Source of the DNA: DASTBU01 sp035711845
Lineage (GTDB): Bacteria; Acidobacteriota; Vicinamibacteria; Vicinamibacterales; 2-12-FULL-66-21
DNA length: 64,000 bases
Reading direction: 5' to 3'
NCBI GenBank assembly: GCA_035711845.1
Contig: DASTBU010000122.1
Coordinates: 62,001-126,000, forward strand
The notes under the pieces were generated by a model, which worked only from the letters and a program-made list of their open reading frames with translations, was not told where the DNA came from and made no database searches. Positions 7,431 to 16,052 of the stretch are shown here, one piece after another. Position numbers and translations under genes: made by a program. Every line of letters starts with the position of its first letter. Position 1 is the stretch's first letter.

Positions 7431-8300
7431 ATGCGAGTAGAAATCCTGGCAGTCACGATTGCAATAACGCTTCCGCTGGCGGCTTCCGGGCAGCGAGGGG
7501 TCGTCCGTGGCGTTTCGGTGCCCTCCGGCCGGATCGAGGCTGGCGGGCCGGTTGAGATCACCGTCACGGGCACGAACCCGTGTGGGGCCGTTCGCCTCGA
7601 CTACGGCGATGGCACCGAACGAATCACCCATGCCATCACCCAGATCCCCGTAACCATACGGTACACCTACAAACAACCGGGGCGGTACCAGATCCACGCG
7701 GAGGGCATGGGCAACTGCGACGGCGTCGCTTCCACGGCGATCCAGGTGGTTCAACCACCCGTGCCGCCGGTGGTGGATTCCGGGCAGCAGATGCGCTTTC
7801 GGGAGATGGACGACAACGGCGACGGGGTGATTACGCTCGCCGAGTGGCGCGGAAGCGCGCGGGCGTTCCGTGCGGAGGACCGGAACAGGGACGGCATCCT
7901 CTCGGGCGCTGAAGTGCGCCTCGCACGCGAGGAAGTGCTCGTCAAGGCAACCGAGCGCTGGACCAACACAGGCCTCTACGTTCGCGAGGGGGACATGCTA
8001 AGAATCGACTCGAGCGGTACGGTGCAACTGAGCAGCGATCCGGCGGACAACGGCGGGCCTGGCGGGGTCGCCTCCGGACGCCGCGCCCCGTCCGCGCCGC
8101 TCGCTTCTCGCGTAGCCGGCGCCCTCATCGCGCGTGTCGGCGACTCGGTACCGCTCTTCGTTGGCAACGAGCGCACGCTCCGCGCGCCCACCAGCGGGCA
8201 GCTTTATCTGGGCGTGAACGACGATCACCTGGCGGACAACCGCGGTGAGTTTCACGTGCGGGTCGCCGCGGATCGCGGGCGTCGTGACGACCGCATGTAG
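7431..8300 (+). CDS. Secreted PKD-like / EF-hand / LecA-like lectin-domain protein
   Basis: I chose ATG 7431 because it opens a signal peptide (VEILAVTIAITLPLAASG). The 289-residue product has three parts. First is a PKD-like Ig fold (VRLDYGDGTERITH, YTYKQPGRYQIHAEG). Second are two canonical EF-hand loops, DDNGDGVITLAE (about 127-138) and DRNRDGILSGAE (about 150-161). Third is a C-terminal domain like the PA-IL/LecA galactose-binding lectin (TGLYVREGDMLRID, GALIARVGDS, GQLYLGVNDDHLADNRG). It is probably calcium-binding and extracytoplasmic, recognising sugar. No anchor or enzyme domain is seen. Confidence 0.8.
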   Translation: MRVEILAVTIAITLPLAASGQRGVVRGVSVPSGRIEAGGPVEITVTGTNPCGAVRLDYGDGTERITHAITQIPVTIRYTYKQPGRYQIHAEGMGNCDGVASTAIQVVQPPVPPVVDSGQQMRFREMDDNGDGVITLAEWRGSARAFRAEDRNRDGILSGAEVRLAREEVLVKATERWTNTGLYVREGDMLRIDSSGTVQLSSDPADNGGPGGVASGRRAPSAPLASRVAGALIARVGDSVPLFVGNERTLRAPTSGQLYLGVNDDHLADNRGEFHVRVAADRGRRDDRM

Positions 8301-8480
8301 CGTGCAAGCGGACCCGGCCGCAAACGGCTCAGGAAAGCGACACGGCCGAGCCGTCCTGCGGCAGCGGCTGCGGCGGAGGTTGTAGGAGAGTAGATGACGA
8401 TTCCGATCGCCATCGATCGATTCCGTTTTCCCAGAATCAGGCCGACCGCTGACCTGCGAGCGTCCTGGCCGGTGTGCTAG

Positions 8481-8645
8481 AGTCGCCCGCATGCCATCCC
8501 GGAGGCCGCCAACGTGTGGATTGCGGGCGGCGGCTCGGGGCACGGATTCAAGACGGGACCCGCGCTCGGCGAGATGCTTGCCGAACTGATGCTGAAGTCA
8601 GGCCAGCCTGAGGCGCAGTTTCGGTCGTCGCGCTTCGCTCAGTGA
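8481..8645 (+). pseudogene. Remnant of a FAD-dependent oxidoreductase (C-terminal end)
   Basis: After an in-frame TAG at 8478-8480 the frame reads about 54 residues to TGA at 8643. It contains NVWIAGGGSGHGFKTGPALG and EMLAELML. This is the closing glycine-rich strand and helix of the DAO / sarcosine-oxidase-type flavoproteins (pattern aGGGSGHGFKhGPalGe). The catalytic and Rossmann portions are missing, so this is a decayed or truncated gene. It ends just before the DUF885 peptidase start and may supply its leader region. Confidence 0.75.
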
Positions 8646-8656
8646 GGACCACCCCG

Positions 8657-10411
8657 ATGTTCACATCCGTGCGCGCGACGATTCTGGCCGGTGCCGCCGC
8701 GCTCTCCCTAGCAGCCGCGACCGATCTCGCCGGGCTGCAGCAGTCGGCCGACGCGCCCGCCATCGCCGCGCTCGTCCAGGAATACCTCGGGCAGGCCGAC
8801 AGCCTGCCGTCCGAGTCCACGGACGGGCCGCTCGTGCGGAACCGGTTGCGGACGCTTTCGGAATCCGCCTGGCGGGATCATTCGGCGTGGGCGGCGGACT
8901 TCCTTGCACGCCTGGGCGGGATCCGGGCCGGGAACCTGGGCCCGGAGGACGCCATCACGCTGGGCCTGCTGCGATGGGAAGCCCAGCTCGCAGCGGCGCG
9001 CGGCGAGTTCTACTGGTACGACATCCCCGTCACGCCGTACTCGTCGCCGATGCGCGTCATCCAGGGCGACCTGTCATCCGCACCGCTCTCGACGCCGGAC
9101 GAACGCCAGCGGTACCTGGATGGATTGCGGCAGCTCGCCGTGATTTTCACGTCGATGGAAGTCAAGCTGCGCGGCCAGGCCGACCGCGGCATCCTGCTGC
9201 CGCAGGCGGAAATCGATCTGGTCGTGCCGTACTTGCGATCGTTTGCAGAAGAGGGTGACCGGAGGCCGTTGGCGCCCTCCGAGGCACGCCTCGAACGGCT
9301 CGACCCCGAGACCCGTCGGCAATTCGGCCAGGCGGTGGCGGCCACTCTTGACCAGCAGGTGGATCCGGCCATCGATCGGATCGCGACCTACGTCCAGGGG
9401 CCCTACCGGGCTCGCGCCGGTATCGACGTGGGCGCAAGCCGCCATCCCGGCGGGGAGCGTTACTACCGGTTCCTGGTTCGCGCGCGCACTGGCCTCGACC
9501 TCACCCCCGAGGCGATTCACCAGATCGGCCTCGACGAAGTCGCACGACTGGAACGGGAGCTCGAGGACGTGAGGCGCCAAGCCGGCTTCACCCGCTCGCT
9601 GTCGGAGTTCCGTGCGTTTCTGAAGAGCGATCCGCAGTTCGTCCCGAAGCACCCACGCGAGATCGGTGATGCCCTGATGGCGGCGGCGGCGAGGATCGAG
9701 CCGAAGCTTGGGGACTGGTTCGGCTCCCGTCCGAAAGCCCCGTATGGCGCCGAGCGTCTCTCCCTTGCGCTCGAACCGTCGATGACGTACGGGTACTATC
9801 AGGTGCCGACGGCACAGGATCCGAAGGGCTACTACCTGTTCAACGGATCCAGGCTCGAGCAGCGGACGCTGCTGAATGCGGCCGCGCTGTCCTACCACGA
9901 GCTGGTGCCGGGCCATCACTTCCAGATCAATCTTGCGCGTGAGAACGAGACCCTCTCCGCGTTCCGGCGGAATTCGATGTATACGGCCTTTACCGAAGGG
10001 TGGGGCGAGTACGCCTCGGATCTTGCCGGCGAGATGGGGATGTACGAGAAGCCTTACGACCACGCCGGGCGGCTCGCGATGGACCTGTTCCTCTCGACAC
10101 GCCTCGTGGTGGACACCGGGATGAACGCGCTCGGCTGGAGCCGCGACCGCGCGATGGATTACATGCGCGCGCACACGCTCGAGTCCGACGCCCAGATCGC
10201 AACGGAGACGCTCCGGTACTCAGCTGACATTCCGGCGCAGGCGCTCGCGTACAAAATGGGCAGCCGCGGGATCCGGGAGCTCCGGGAGCGCATGCGCGCA
10301 AGGATCGGCTCGCAGTTCGATGTGCGCCGCTTCCACGACGCGGTCCTCGGGCACGGCGCAATGCCGCTCAATGTGCTCGAGGAGCACCTCGAGCGGACGC
10401 TGGCGCGCTGA
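8657..10411 (+). CDS. DUF885 family exported metallopeptidase-like protein
   Basis: The 584-residue protein opens with a signal sequence (ATILAGAAALSLAAATD) at ATG 8657, preceded by GAGG; a GTG at 8642 is a weaker alternative. The DUF885 hallmarks are YHELVPGHHFQI (about residues 412-423), which carries the HExxPGHH metal-site motif, and FTEGWGEYAS about 33 residues later, which supplies a further acidic ligand. A long helical N-terminal half is as expected, and length is normal for the family. It should be a periplasmic or secreted zinc-dependent peptidase of unknown substrate. The gene is followed by a convergent aminotransferase-fold gene, with a terminator-like hairpin between. Confidence 0.88.
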   Translation: MFTSVRATILAGAAALSLAAATDLAGLQQSADAPAIAALVQEYLGQADSLPSESTDGPLVRNRLRTLSESAWRDHSAWAADFLARLGGIRAGNLGPEDAITLGLLRWEAQLAAARGEFYWYDIPVTPYSSPMRVIQGDLSSAPLSTPDERQRYLDGLRQLAVIFTSMEVKLRGQADRGILLPQAEIDLVVPYLRSFAEEGDRRPLAPSEARLERLDPETRRQFGQAVAATLDQQVDPAIDRIATYVQGPYRARAGIDVGASRHPGGERYYRFLVRARTGLDLTPEAIHQIGLDEVARLERELEDVRRQAGFTRSLSEFRAFLKSDPQFVPKHPREIGDALMAAAARIEPKLGDWFGSRPKAPYGAERLSLALEPSMTYGYYQVPTAQDPKGYYLFNGSRLEQRTLLNAAALSYHELVPGHHFQINLARENETLSAFRRNSMYTAFTEGWGEYASDLAGEMGMYEKPYDHAGRLAMDLFLSTRLVVDTGMNALGWSRDRAMDYMRAHTLESDAQIATETLRYSADIPAQALAYKMGSRGIRELRERMRARIGSQFDVRRFHDAVLGHGAMPLNVLEEHLERTLAR

Positions 10412-10422
10412 TGAGCGGGCCG

Positions 10423-10448
10423 CTGGCGCCTTCGACCGAGGGCGCCAG
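10423..10448. terminator. Bidirectional terminator-like hairpin
   Basis: CTGGCGCC (10423-10430) and GGCGCCAG (10441-10448) form a perfect 8-bp stem with a 10-base loop. Flanking GGGC and GCCC can extend it with a bulge. It sits 12 bp after the DUF885 stop and between convergent genes. There is no strong T-tract. Confidence 0.5.
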
Positions 10449-10514
10449 GCCCGGAAGGCTCTCTTGACTCGGGCGTACTGGCCTTCACCCGCGTCGTTCG
10501 CGCCTGCTTGGTCC

Positions 10515-11807
10515 TTAGAGGCCCCGTGACACGTACTTCCTGACGGCATCCACGGCGCGCTGGATGTCGCTCTCCAGGTTGTAGAAATGCGGAGAGAAGC
10601 GAAGGCCGCCGCGATCGGATCCTGGCCGTGCGGCGCACGTGATGTGATCGATCTCGTACAGCGCCTGGTGCAGTTTTCGCACGTCGAGTGAGGCAGGCTG
10701 GAACGACACGACCGCTGCCGACCGGGCCGAATCCGCATGCGTCCACACGCGAACGCCGTCGATGCGTGTCAACCCTTGGCTCAGCGCCTGCGCGAGAAGC
10801 TTCGCCCGCCGCTCGATCGCCTGTCGGCCGATCGTGGTCTGGAGCGCCAGCGCGTCGCCGAACCCCTCGATCGCCGGCTCGTCCCTCTGCCCGAACGCCT
10901 CCATCGTCCGAGAGATCCCCACCTCGCCCGGGTAGAGGCTGACAATCGTCGGCTTGATGCGATCGTGGACGCGGCGGTTGATGAAGAGGATGCCGCATTC
11001 CTTCGGGCCGCAGGGCCACTTGTGCGCGCTGCCGGTGTAGAAGTCCGGCTGCATCGCCGCGAGATCCACGTCGAGCACGCCGAACGACTGCGCGCCGTCC
11101 ACGAGCGACAGCGCCCCGTGATCGCGCGCCATCGCGCACAACTCCCGCGCCGGGAGCAGATCGCCCACCGAGGCGGTGACATGCGTGAAGGCGACGACGC
11201 GGGTCCGGGCGGTCATCTGGCGTGTGAAGGCCTCGAGATAGTAGTCGGCGCCAGGATGCGGGTTGACCTGGTCAACGGTGCGGATCGTGAAGCCGAAGCG
11301 CTCGGCCTTCTGGCGCCAGGCCGCGTGGTTGCTCGGATGGTTATCCGAGAAGATCAGGACCTCGTCGCCCGGTTCGAGATCGAGGCCGCTCGAGACGAAG
11401 TTGTTCGACTCGCTCGTATTGCGAGTGATGACGATCTCTTCGGGCGTGACTCGCAGATACGTCGCCAGCGCGCGCCGCGTCGCCTCGCGTCCGCTGCGGG
11501 TCTTCTGCCGGTTCTGCGGCGACGGATCGCGATCGACCGATCGGGTGCTCTCGAAATAGGCCTCGAGAACGCGCGCGGGGGACGGACAGAGGTTCGCCGC
11601 GTTCAGACACGCGAACCCGTCGGGCATGACGAACCCGGCGCGAACCTCGGCCCAGTAGCGCTCGTCGGCGGATGGACCTGCCGGCCGAACCTGGCGCACA
11701 TTGCGCCACGCTGCCGGACTCGAAGTGAACAGCGCCGCCGATCCGCCCAGCGCGAACAGCCGCGCGAACTCGCGGCGGCTTCGATCGACGAGGTGCTTTC
11801 TGTCCAT
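10515..11807 (-). CDS. Tat-exported class V aminotransferase-fold PLP enzyme
   Basis: The 430-residue product starts at ATG 11807 with a twin-arginine leader (DRSRREFARLFALGGSAAL). The body is a class V PLP enzyme (cysteine-desulfurase/isopenicillin-N-epimerase-like). It has TRNTSESNNFVSSG for the phosphate cup, LVDGAQSFGVLDVDL with the cofactor Asp, and the Schiff-base lysine in TGSAHKWPCGPKECG at about residue 260. A Tat leader on such an enzyme is typical of the secreted 'aminotransferase class V' proteins of soil bacteria, which fold with PLP before export. Substrate is unknown. The 5' spacer to the acyl-CoA ligase gene is a word-repeat block. Confidence 0.87.
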   Translation of the reverse strand: MDRKHLVDRSRREFARLFALGGSAALFTSSPAAWRNVRQVRPAGPSADERYWAEVRAGFVMPDGFACLNAANLCPSPARVLEAYFESTRSVDRDPSPQNRQKTRSGREATRRALATYLRVTPEEIVITRNTSESNNFVSSGLDLEPGDEVLIFSDNHPSNHAAWRQKAERFGFTIRTVDQVNPHPGADYYLEAFTRQMTARTRVVAFTHVTASVGDLLPARELCAMARDHGALSLVDGAQSFGVLDVDLAAMQPDFYTGSAHKWPCGPKECGILFINRRVHDRIKPTIVSLYPGEVGISRTMEAFGQRDEPAIEGFGDALALQTTIGRQAIERRAKLLAQALSQGLTRIDGVRVWTHADSARSAAVVSFQPASLDVRKLHQALYEIDHITCAARPGSDRGGLRFSPHFYNLESDIQRAVDAVRKYVSRGL

Positions 11808-11825
11808 GCGCGTCTCCTCTCGATA

Positions 11826-11908
11826 CTCCGTAATCCGAAGTCCGTAGTCCGTAGTCCGTGGTCCGCACGTCACACGTCGCACATCGCACCCAGCACGTCG
11901 CACGTGAC
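11826..11908. repeat. AGTCCGT and CACGTCGCA word repeats
   Basis: Two word families are joined. The first is AATCCGA-AGTCCGT-AGTCCGT-AGTCCGT-GGTCCGC (about 11832-11864). It passes into CACGTCACACGTCGCACATCGCAC and CACGTCGCACGTGAC (about 11865-11908). The same words recur in other spacers of this window. The block lies between two genes on the minus strand and contains no gene. Confidence 0.75.
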
Positions 11909-11934
11909 AACGCCGCCGCCCGCCCTCTCGACCC

Positions 11935-13503
11935 TCACTGCTTGACGATCGCGGCACGCCCGCGCAGCACGTACTTCTGGATCTTCCCAGTCGCGGTCTT
12001 GGGCAACTCGGGCACGAACGTGACTCCGTGCGGCGCCTTGAAATGCGCCAGCCGGTCGCGGGCGAACTGCCGCAGCTCCTCCTCCGTCGCGGAGGCGCCG
12101 GGCTTCAGCACGACGAACGCGTGCGGCGCTTCGCCCCAGCGTTCGTGCGGCAGACCCACGACAGCGACCTCCTGCACGGCGGGATGGCGGAAGAGCACAC
12201 CTTCGACCTCCACCGAGGAGATGTTCTCGCCGCCGCTGATGATGACGTCCTTCAGGCGATCGCGGATCTCGACGTACCCATCCGGGTGGACGACGGCCGC
12301 GTCGCCGGTATGGAACCATCCCCCACGGAACGCGTGGGCCGTCGCCTCCGGATCGCGATAGTACCCGCGCATGACGACGTTGCCGCGGACCACGATCTCC
12401 CCGACGCGTTGCCCATCGTGCGGGACCTCGCGCCCCTCTCCGTCCGCGACGATGAGCTCTCCCGAGGTCAGGAGCTCGACCCCTTGCCGCGCTTTGATCT
12501 CGGCCTTGTCGTCGGCCGCAAGCCGGCGGTGCTCCGGTAACGGCTCGCAGACGGTGATGAAGGGAGACGTCTCCGTCAGGCCGTAGACCTGCATGACCTC
12601 CCATCCGAGCTCACCCTCGATCCGCTCGATGGTGGCGGCCGCCGGCGGGGCGCCCGCTGTGAGGACACGGACTCCCGGTCGGGCCCTTTTGCGCAGCTCG
12701 GCGGGCGCCCCGGCAAGCCCGACCAGCACGGTCGGCGCGGCGCACAACAGGGTGACCCCTTCGTGCTCGATGGCATCGAAGACCGCGGTCGGCTCGACTT
12801 TCCGCAGGCAGACGTGCGCGCCGCCCACGGCCGTCACTATCCACACGAACGTCCATCCGTTGGCGTGAAACATCGGCAGCGTCCACAGGTAACGATCGGC
12901 GGGGGTCATGGGTTGATGCAGCAGCGTGCCGACGACGTTCATGTAGGCGTTGCGATGCGTGATCATGACCCCCTTGGGCCTGGCGGTGGTGCCGCTGGTG
13001 TAGTTGATCGTGAGGACGTCGCCTTCGGCAATCACCGGACGCTCGACCTCGGGTGGCACCTCGGCGAGACAGGTTTCGTACTCGAGCCACCCGGTTCTCG
13101 AGCCTTCGAGCGCCACGAAGGCATCGACGGCCGCCAGCCGGGAGCGCACCCGATCGACGGCCTCCAGATAGTCGGCGTGTGCACAGACGATTCGCGCGCC
13201 GCTGTGCTCGATGACATACGCGAAGTCGTCCGCCGTCAGCCGGTAGTTGATCGGAACGAGGATCGCTCCTATCTGGGGAATGGCGTAGAAGGATTCGAGT
13301 TGGGCATGTGTGTTGGGGGCAATATACGCCACGCGATCGCCCTGCCCGACACCGTGTTTCCGCAGCCAGCACGACCACCGATCGCACCGGTCGAAGAATT
13401 CCGTGTAGGTCCACCGTCGTTCGCCGTCCACGACCGCCTCGCGGGCTCCGTATAGCCGGCGTGCTCGTCGGGCGAATTCGAGTGGCGTCAGGGGAGCGTC
13501 CAT
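11935..13503 (-). CDS. AMP-dependent acyl-CoA synthetase/ligase
   Basis: The 522-residue cytosolic ligase (ATG 13503, MDAPLTPLEFARR) shows the ANL-superfamily motifs in order. They are NYTSGTTARPKGVMITHRN (ATP/AMP motif), VYGLTETSPF, a TGDAAVVHPDGYVEIRDRL hinge segment, DVIISGGENISSVEVE, and the C-terminal catalytic lysine in LPKTATGKIQKY. The organisation matches fatty-acyl-CoA ligases of the 'acyl-CoA synthetase' type used in beta-oxidation, activating a carboxylic acid via acyl-adenylate to the CoA thioester. Chain length cannot be read from sequence. No other fatty-acid genes are adjacent. Confidence 0.9.
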   Translation of the reverse strand: MDAPLTPLEFARRARRLYGAREAVVDGERRWTYTEFFDRCDRWSCWLRKHGVGQGDRVAYIAPNTHAQLESFYAIPQIGAILVPINYRLTADDFAYVIEHSGARIVCAHADYLEAVDRVRSRLAAVDAFVALEGSRTGWLEYETCLAEVPPEVERPVIAEGDVLTINYTSGTTARPKGVMITHRNAYMNVVGTLLHQPMTPADRYLWTLPMFHANGWTFVWIVTAVGGAHVCLRKVEPTAVFDAIEHEGVTLLCAAPTVLVGLAGAPAELRKRARPGVRVLTAGAPPAAATIERIEGELGWEVMQVYGLTETSPFITVCEPLPEHRRLAADDKAEIKARQGVELLTSGELIVADGEGREVPHDGQRVGEIVVRGNVVMRGYYRDPEATAHAFRGGWFHTGDAAVVHPDGYVEIRDRLKDVIISGGENISSVEVEGVLFRHPAVQEVAVVGLPHERWGEAPHAFVVLKPGASATEEELRQFARDRLAHFKAPHGVTFVPELPKTATGKIQKYVLRGRAAIVKQ

Positions 13504-14079
13504 CAGGCCTCCAAGGCAGCGCCAGTGTACTCGCTTCTCCTCTCGGCGACGATCTGTGGCAGCCGGACCGTAAGCTGCCTGCGACGTGCGACGTGTCACT
13601 TGGTACACAGCTTCAACAGTTGCCAGCGAGTCGCCGACGCCCGCGCGACGGCGGCGCCGCGCGACGGACGCCGTTGGAGCACACCACGGCCGCGCGAAGC
13701 CGGAACGCGCCCGCAGCGCTTCCTCGCGTCGACTCCCGTCCCTGTGATCCGCGTCGCTGGGACCCTCACCGGCGCATCAGTGCGCCTGGCGGATGTCGCC
13801 CTGATCACTCCCTGGTTGTCGACGTTACGGCGACACGCTTCGTCGACACACGACGATCGCGAAGTCCACGAAGATCACGAGAAGAGACGCCAACAGGCCA
13901 TCGAGATCGTGGTGATTGTCGCGGTCGTGGTGATGGGCGTCACCGTCTTCAAACGTCAGCACAATTGCTCTTTGGATTGCGTGCGACGTGCGCCGTGTTG
14001 AGCCGCTGCTGGGCTCTCGGAGCCGCGAACTGATCGGGCCGCCGCATCGAAAGATTCTGATAGCCAATGGTGGCGCCTG
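13504..14079. other. Gene-free 576-bp spacer with several word repeats
   Basis: No reading frame here looks coding. The spacer holds GCGACGTGCGACGTGTCAC at 13580-13599, GTGCGACGTGCGCCGTG at 13981-13997, and a CACGAAGAT/CACGAGAAG block at about 13845-13885 (TCGCGAAGTCCACGAAGATC and neighbours). TCGTGGTGATTGTCGCGGTCG follows at about 13908-13930. A plus-strand reading through it (13525-14001) is a by-product of these repeats. Promoters for the acyl-CoA ligase and P460 genes must lie here, but I cannot place them. Confidence 0.6.
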
Positions 14080-14625
14080 ATGGAGAATACGTGGATGCTC
14101 AGAGCAGCCTTCGGGCCGGTGCTGCGGGGAAAGCGTCGCGTCACGGTCGCGATCCTGGCAGCGATCATCTACGGGGCCGCACTCGGTCCGGCCGTCGCCT
14201 CCAACCCTGGGCCGGATGCAGTTCCGTACCCGGAGGGTTTCCGCTCCTGGGCGCATGTCAAGACAGCGCTCGTCAGCGCGAGCCATCCGGATTTCAACAG
14301 CGCGGGCGGCTTCCGGCATATCTACGCGAACCCGGCAGCCCTCGCCGGTTACCGGTCGGGCGCCTTCGCCGATGGATCGATCATCGTTGTCGATTGGCTG
14401 GAGGCTCGTGACGACAAGGGCGCGTTCACGGAAGGCGCTCGGCAGCGTGTGGACGTGATGGTCAAGGACCGCACACGGTTTGCTGCAACCGGGGGCTGGG
14501 GGTTCGAGCGGTTCCAGGGCGACAGCAGGACCGGCCGATCGGTCACCTCGGCCGCCGAGCAGTGTTACGCCTGTCACGCCAAGGCGGGCGAGAAGGATTC
14601 GGTCTACAGCCGGCTGCGCGAGTAG
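14080..14625 (+). CDS. Cytochrome P460 family haem protein
   Basis: The 181-residue protein has an N-terminal membrane/signal segment (VTVAILAAIIYGAALGPAVAS) and a P460 domain (PYPEGFRSWAHVKTALVS, FRHIYANPAALAGYRSGAFADGS, RQRVDVMVKDRTRFAATGGWGFE). It ends with the haem c motif CYACH at residues 162-166. P460 cytochromes carry a lysine-crosslinked catalytic haem and oxidise hydroxylamine, or act as cytochrome c'-beta-type gas-binding proteins. Which applies here cannot be decided. An ATG at 14095 is an alternative start. The amine oxidase gene begins 20 bp downstream, so the two look cotranscribed. Confidence 0.85.
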   Translation: MENTWMLRAAFGPVLRGKRRVTVAILAAIIYGAALGPAVASNPGPDAVPYPEGFRSWAHVKTALVSASHPDFNSAGGFRHIYANPAALAGYRSGAFADGSIIVVDWLEARDDKGAFTEGARQRVDVMVKDRTRFAATGGWGFERFQGDSRTGRSVTSAAEQCYACHAKAGEKDSVYSRLRE

Positions 14626-14645
14626 TGAGGCTGGAGCAAGGCCTC

Positions 14646-16052
14646 ATGATGAACCGGCGCGACTTCCTCCAATCCGCGGTCGCTCTTCCTGTGCTGCGTG
14701 CGATGCGACCAACCGGCCGGCAGACTCGCGGCCGGGTCATCGTGCTTGGCGCGGGAGTGGCCGGGCTCTGCGCCGCTCACGAGCTCGATCGCGCGGGCCA
14801 CGACGTCATCGTGCTCGAGGCTCGCGCCAGGCCCGGGGGCCGGGTGTACACGATGCGCGAGCCGTTCTCCGACGGCCTCTACGCCGAAGCCGGCGCCGCC
14901 CGCCTTCAGGACACTCACGAGTTCACGCTTCGGTACGCGAAGCAGCTCGGGCTGACGCTCGATCCGTTCTTCCCGACCGAAGGCGCGCGAGTCACCTACG
15001 TCGCGAAACGACGGCTGCTGGGGCCGCCGGATCTCCACAAGATACCGCTCGACTTCACCGACGAAGAGCGCCGCCTCGGGTTCCTCGGAGGCTTGAAGAA
15101 ATACGTGTTCGGCCACATGGGCGAGGTGGGCGACCCGGCGTCACCGACGTGGCCGGCGGGGGATCTGAGCCGATTCGAAATCTCCATCGCCGAGTTCTGC
15201 CGGCGCCAGGGGGCCTCCCCGGCGTTCATCAGCATCCTGACGCTCGGGCACGATCTCGACGGGATGTCGGCGCTCTATTTCCTGAGAGATCTCGCGCTCG
15301 GCGCCAGTACGAAGATGTTCTACAAGATCCGCGGCGGCAACGATCAGCTGCCGAAGGCGTTCGCGGCCGCTCTCAAGGAAAAAATCCACTACGGTGCGGC
15401 GGTCACTCGCGTCGAGCAGGACGCCGCATCCGTTCGCGCGACATTCTCGCGTGGCGGCGTGCCTCTGACCGTAACCGGCGACTACGTAATCTGCACGCTG
15501 CCGACACCCGTGCTCAGGGGCGTGGAATTCGCTCCTGTGCTGTCGGCGAGCAAGCGCGCCGCGATCGAGCAGGTGGGCGGCCTGCCGATGGCGCGGGTGT
15601 TCCTGCAGACGCGCCGGCGGTTCTGGCTCGAGCGGGGCGAGAGCGGATGGGCCTCGACCGATGATCCGATCGACGTCTGGGACTACACGCGCGATCAGCG
15701 CGGCGTGCGCGGCATCCTCGGCGCCTACACCAGCGGCAGGATGGCGCGCCAGATCACGCTGATGGAGCCCACGAAACGCGGCGCCTTCGTGCTCGACATG
15801 ATGGACCGCGTGCATCCTGGAACACGCGAGCACTTCGAAATCAGTGCTTCGCACAGCTGGATCGACGACCCCTGGTCCCTGGGCGCGGCAGCGGAGTTCG
15901 GGCCGGGTCAGCTGACCAGGCATTATCAGAGTCTGCGAAGCGCTGAAGGCCGTTTGCACTTTGCCGGCGAGCACACCTCACCGTGGAGCGGCTGGATGAA
16001 CGGCGGGCTGGAATCGGGCGTCCGCGCCGCGGCCGAAGTCCAGGCAAGATGA
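14646..16052 (+). CDS. Tat-exported flavin monoamine oxidase-like protein
   Basis: The 468-residue product begins MMNRRDFLQSAVALPVL, a twin-arginine-like leader. A dinucleotide fold follows (VIVLGAGVAGLCAAHEL, then the acidic strand end VIVLEARARPGGRVYT), so it binds FAD. The C-terminus carries the monoamine-oxidase closing motif LHFAGEHTSPWSGWMNGGLE with VRAAAEV. It should oxidise an amine or amino acid in the periplasm, producing peroxide and an iminium product. The P460 cytochrome encoded just upstream could handle electrons or nitrogenous products; that link is inferred only from cotranscription. Its last 75 bp overlap the tail of the convergent MoaD-like frame. Confidence 0.88.
   Translation: MMNRRDFLQSAVALPVLRAMRPTGRQTRGRVIVLGAGVAGLCAAHELDRAGHDVIVLEARARPGGRVYTMREPFSDGLYAEAGAARLQDTHEFTLRYAKQLGLTLDPFFPTEGARVTYVAKRRLLGPPDLHKIPLDFTDEERRLGFLGGLKKYVFGHMGEVGDPASPTWPAGDLSRFEISIAEFCRRQGASPAFISILTLGHDLDGMSALYFLRDLALGASTKMFYKIRGGNDQLPKAFAAALKEKIHYGAAVTRVEQDAASVRATFSRGGVPLTVTGDYVICTLPTPVLRGVEFAPVLSASKRAAIEQVGGLPMARVFLQTRRRFWLERGESGWASTDDPIDVWDYTRDQRGVRGILGAYTSGRMARQITLMEPTKRGAFVLDMMDRVHPGTREHFEISASHSWIDDPWSLGAAAEFGPGQLTRHYQSLRSAEGRLHFAGEHTSPWSGWMNGGLESGVRAAAEVQAR

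Noticed and set aside
9074..10174. Long minus-strand frame opposite the DUF885 gene
   Set aside because: It is rich in Arg/His/Val with no domain, typical of antisense frames in G+C-rich genes.
13525..14001. Plus-strand reading of 158 residues in the spacer
   Set aside because: Its sequence follows short nucleotide repeats and has no ribosome site or family resemblance.
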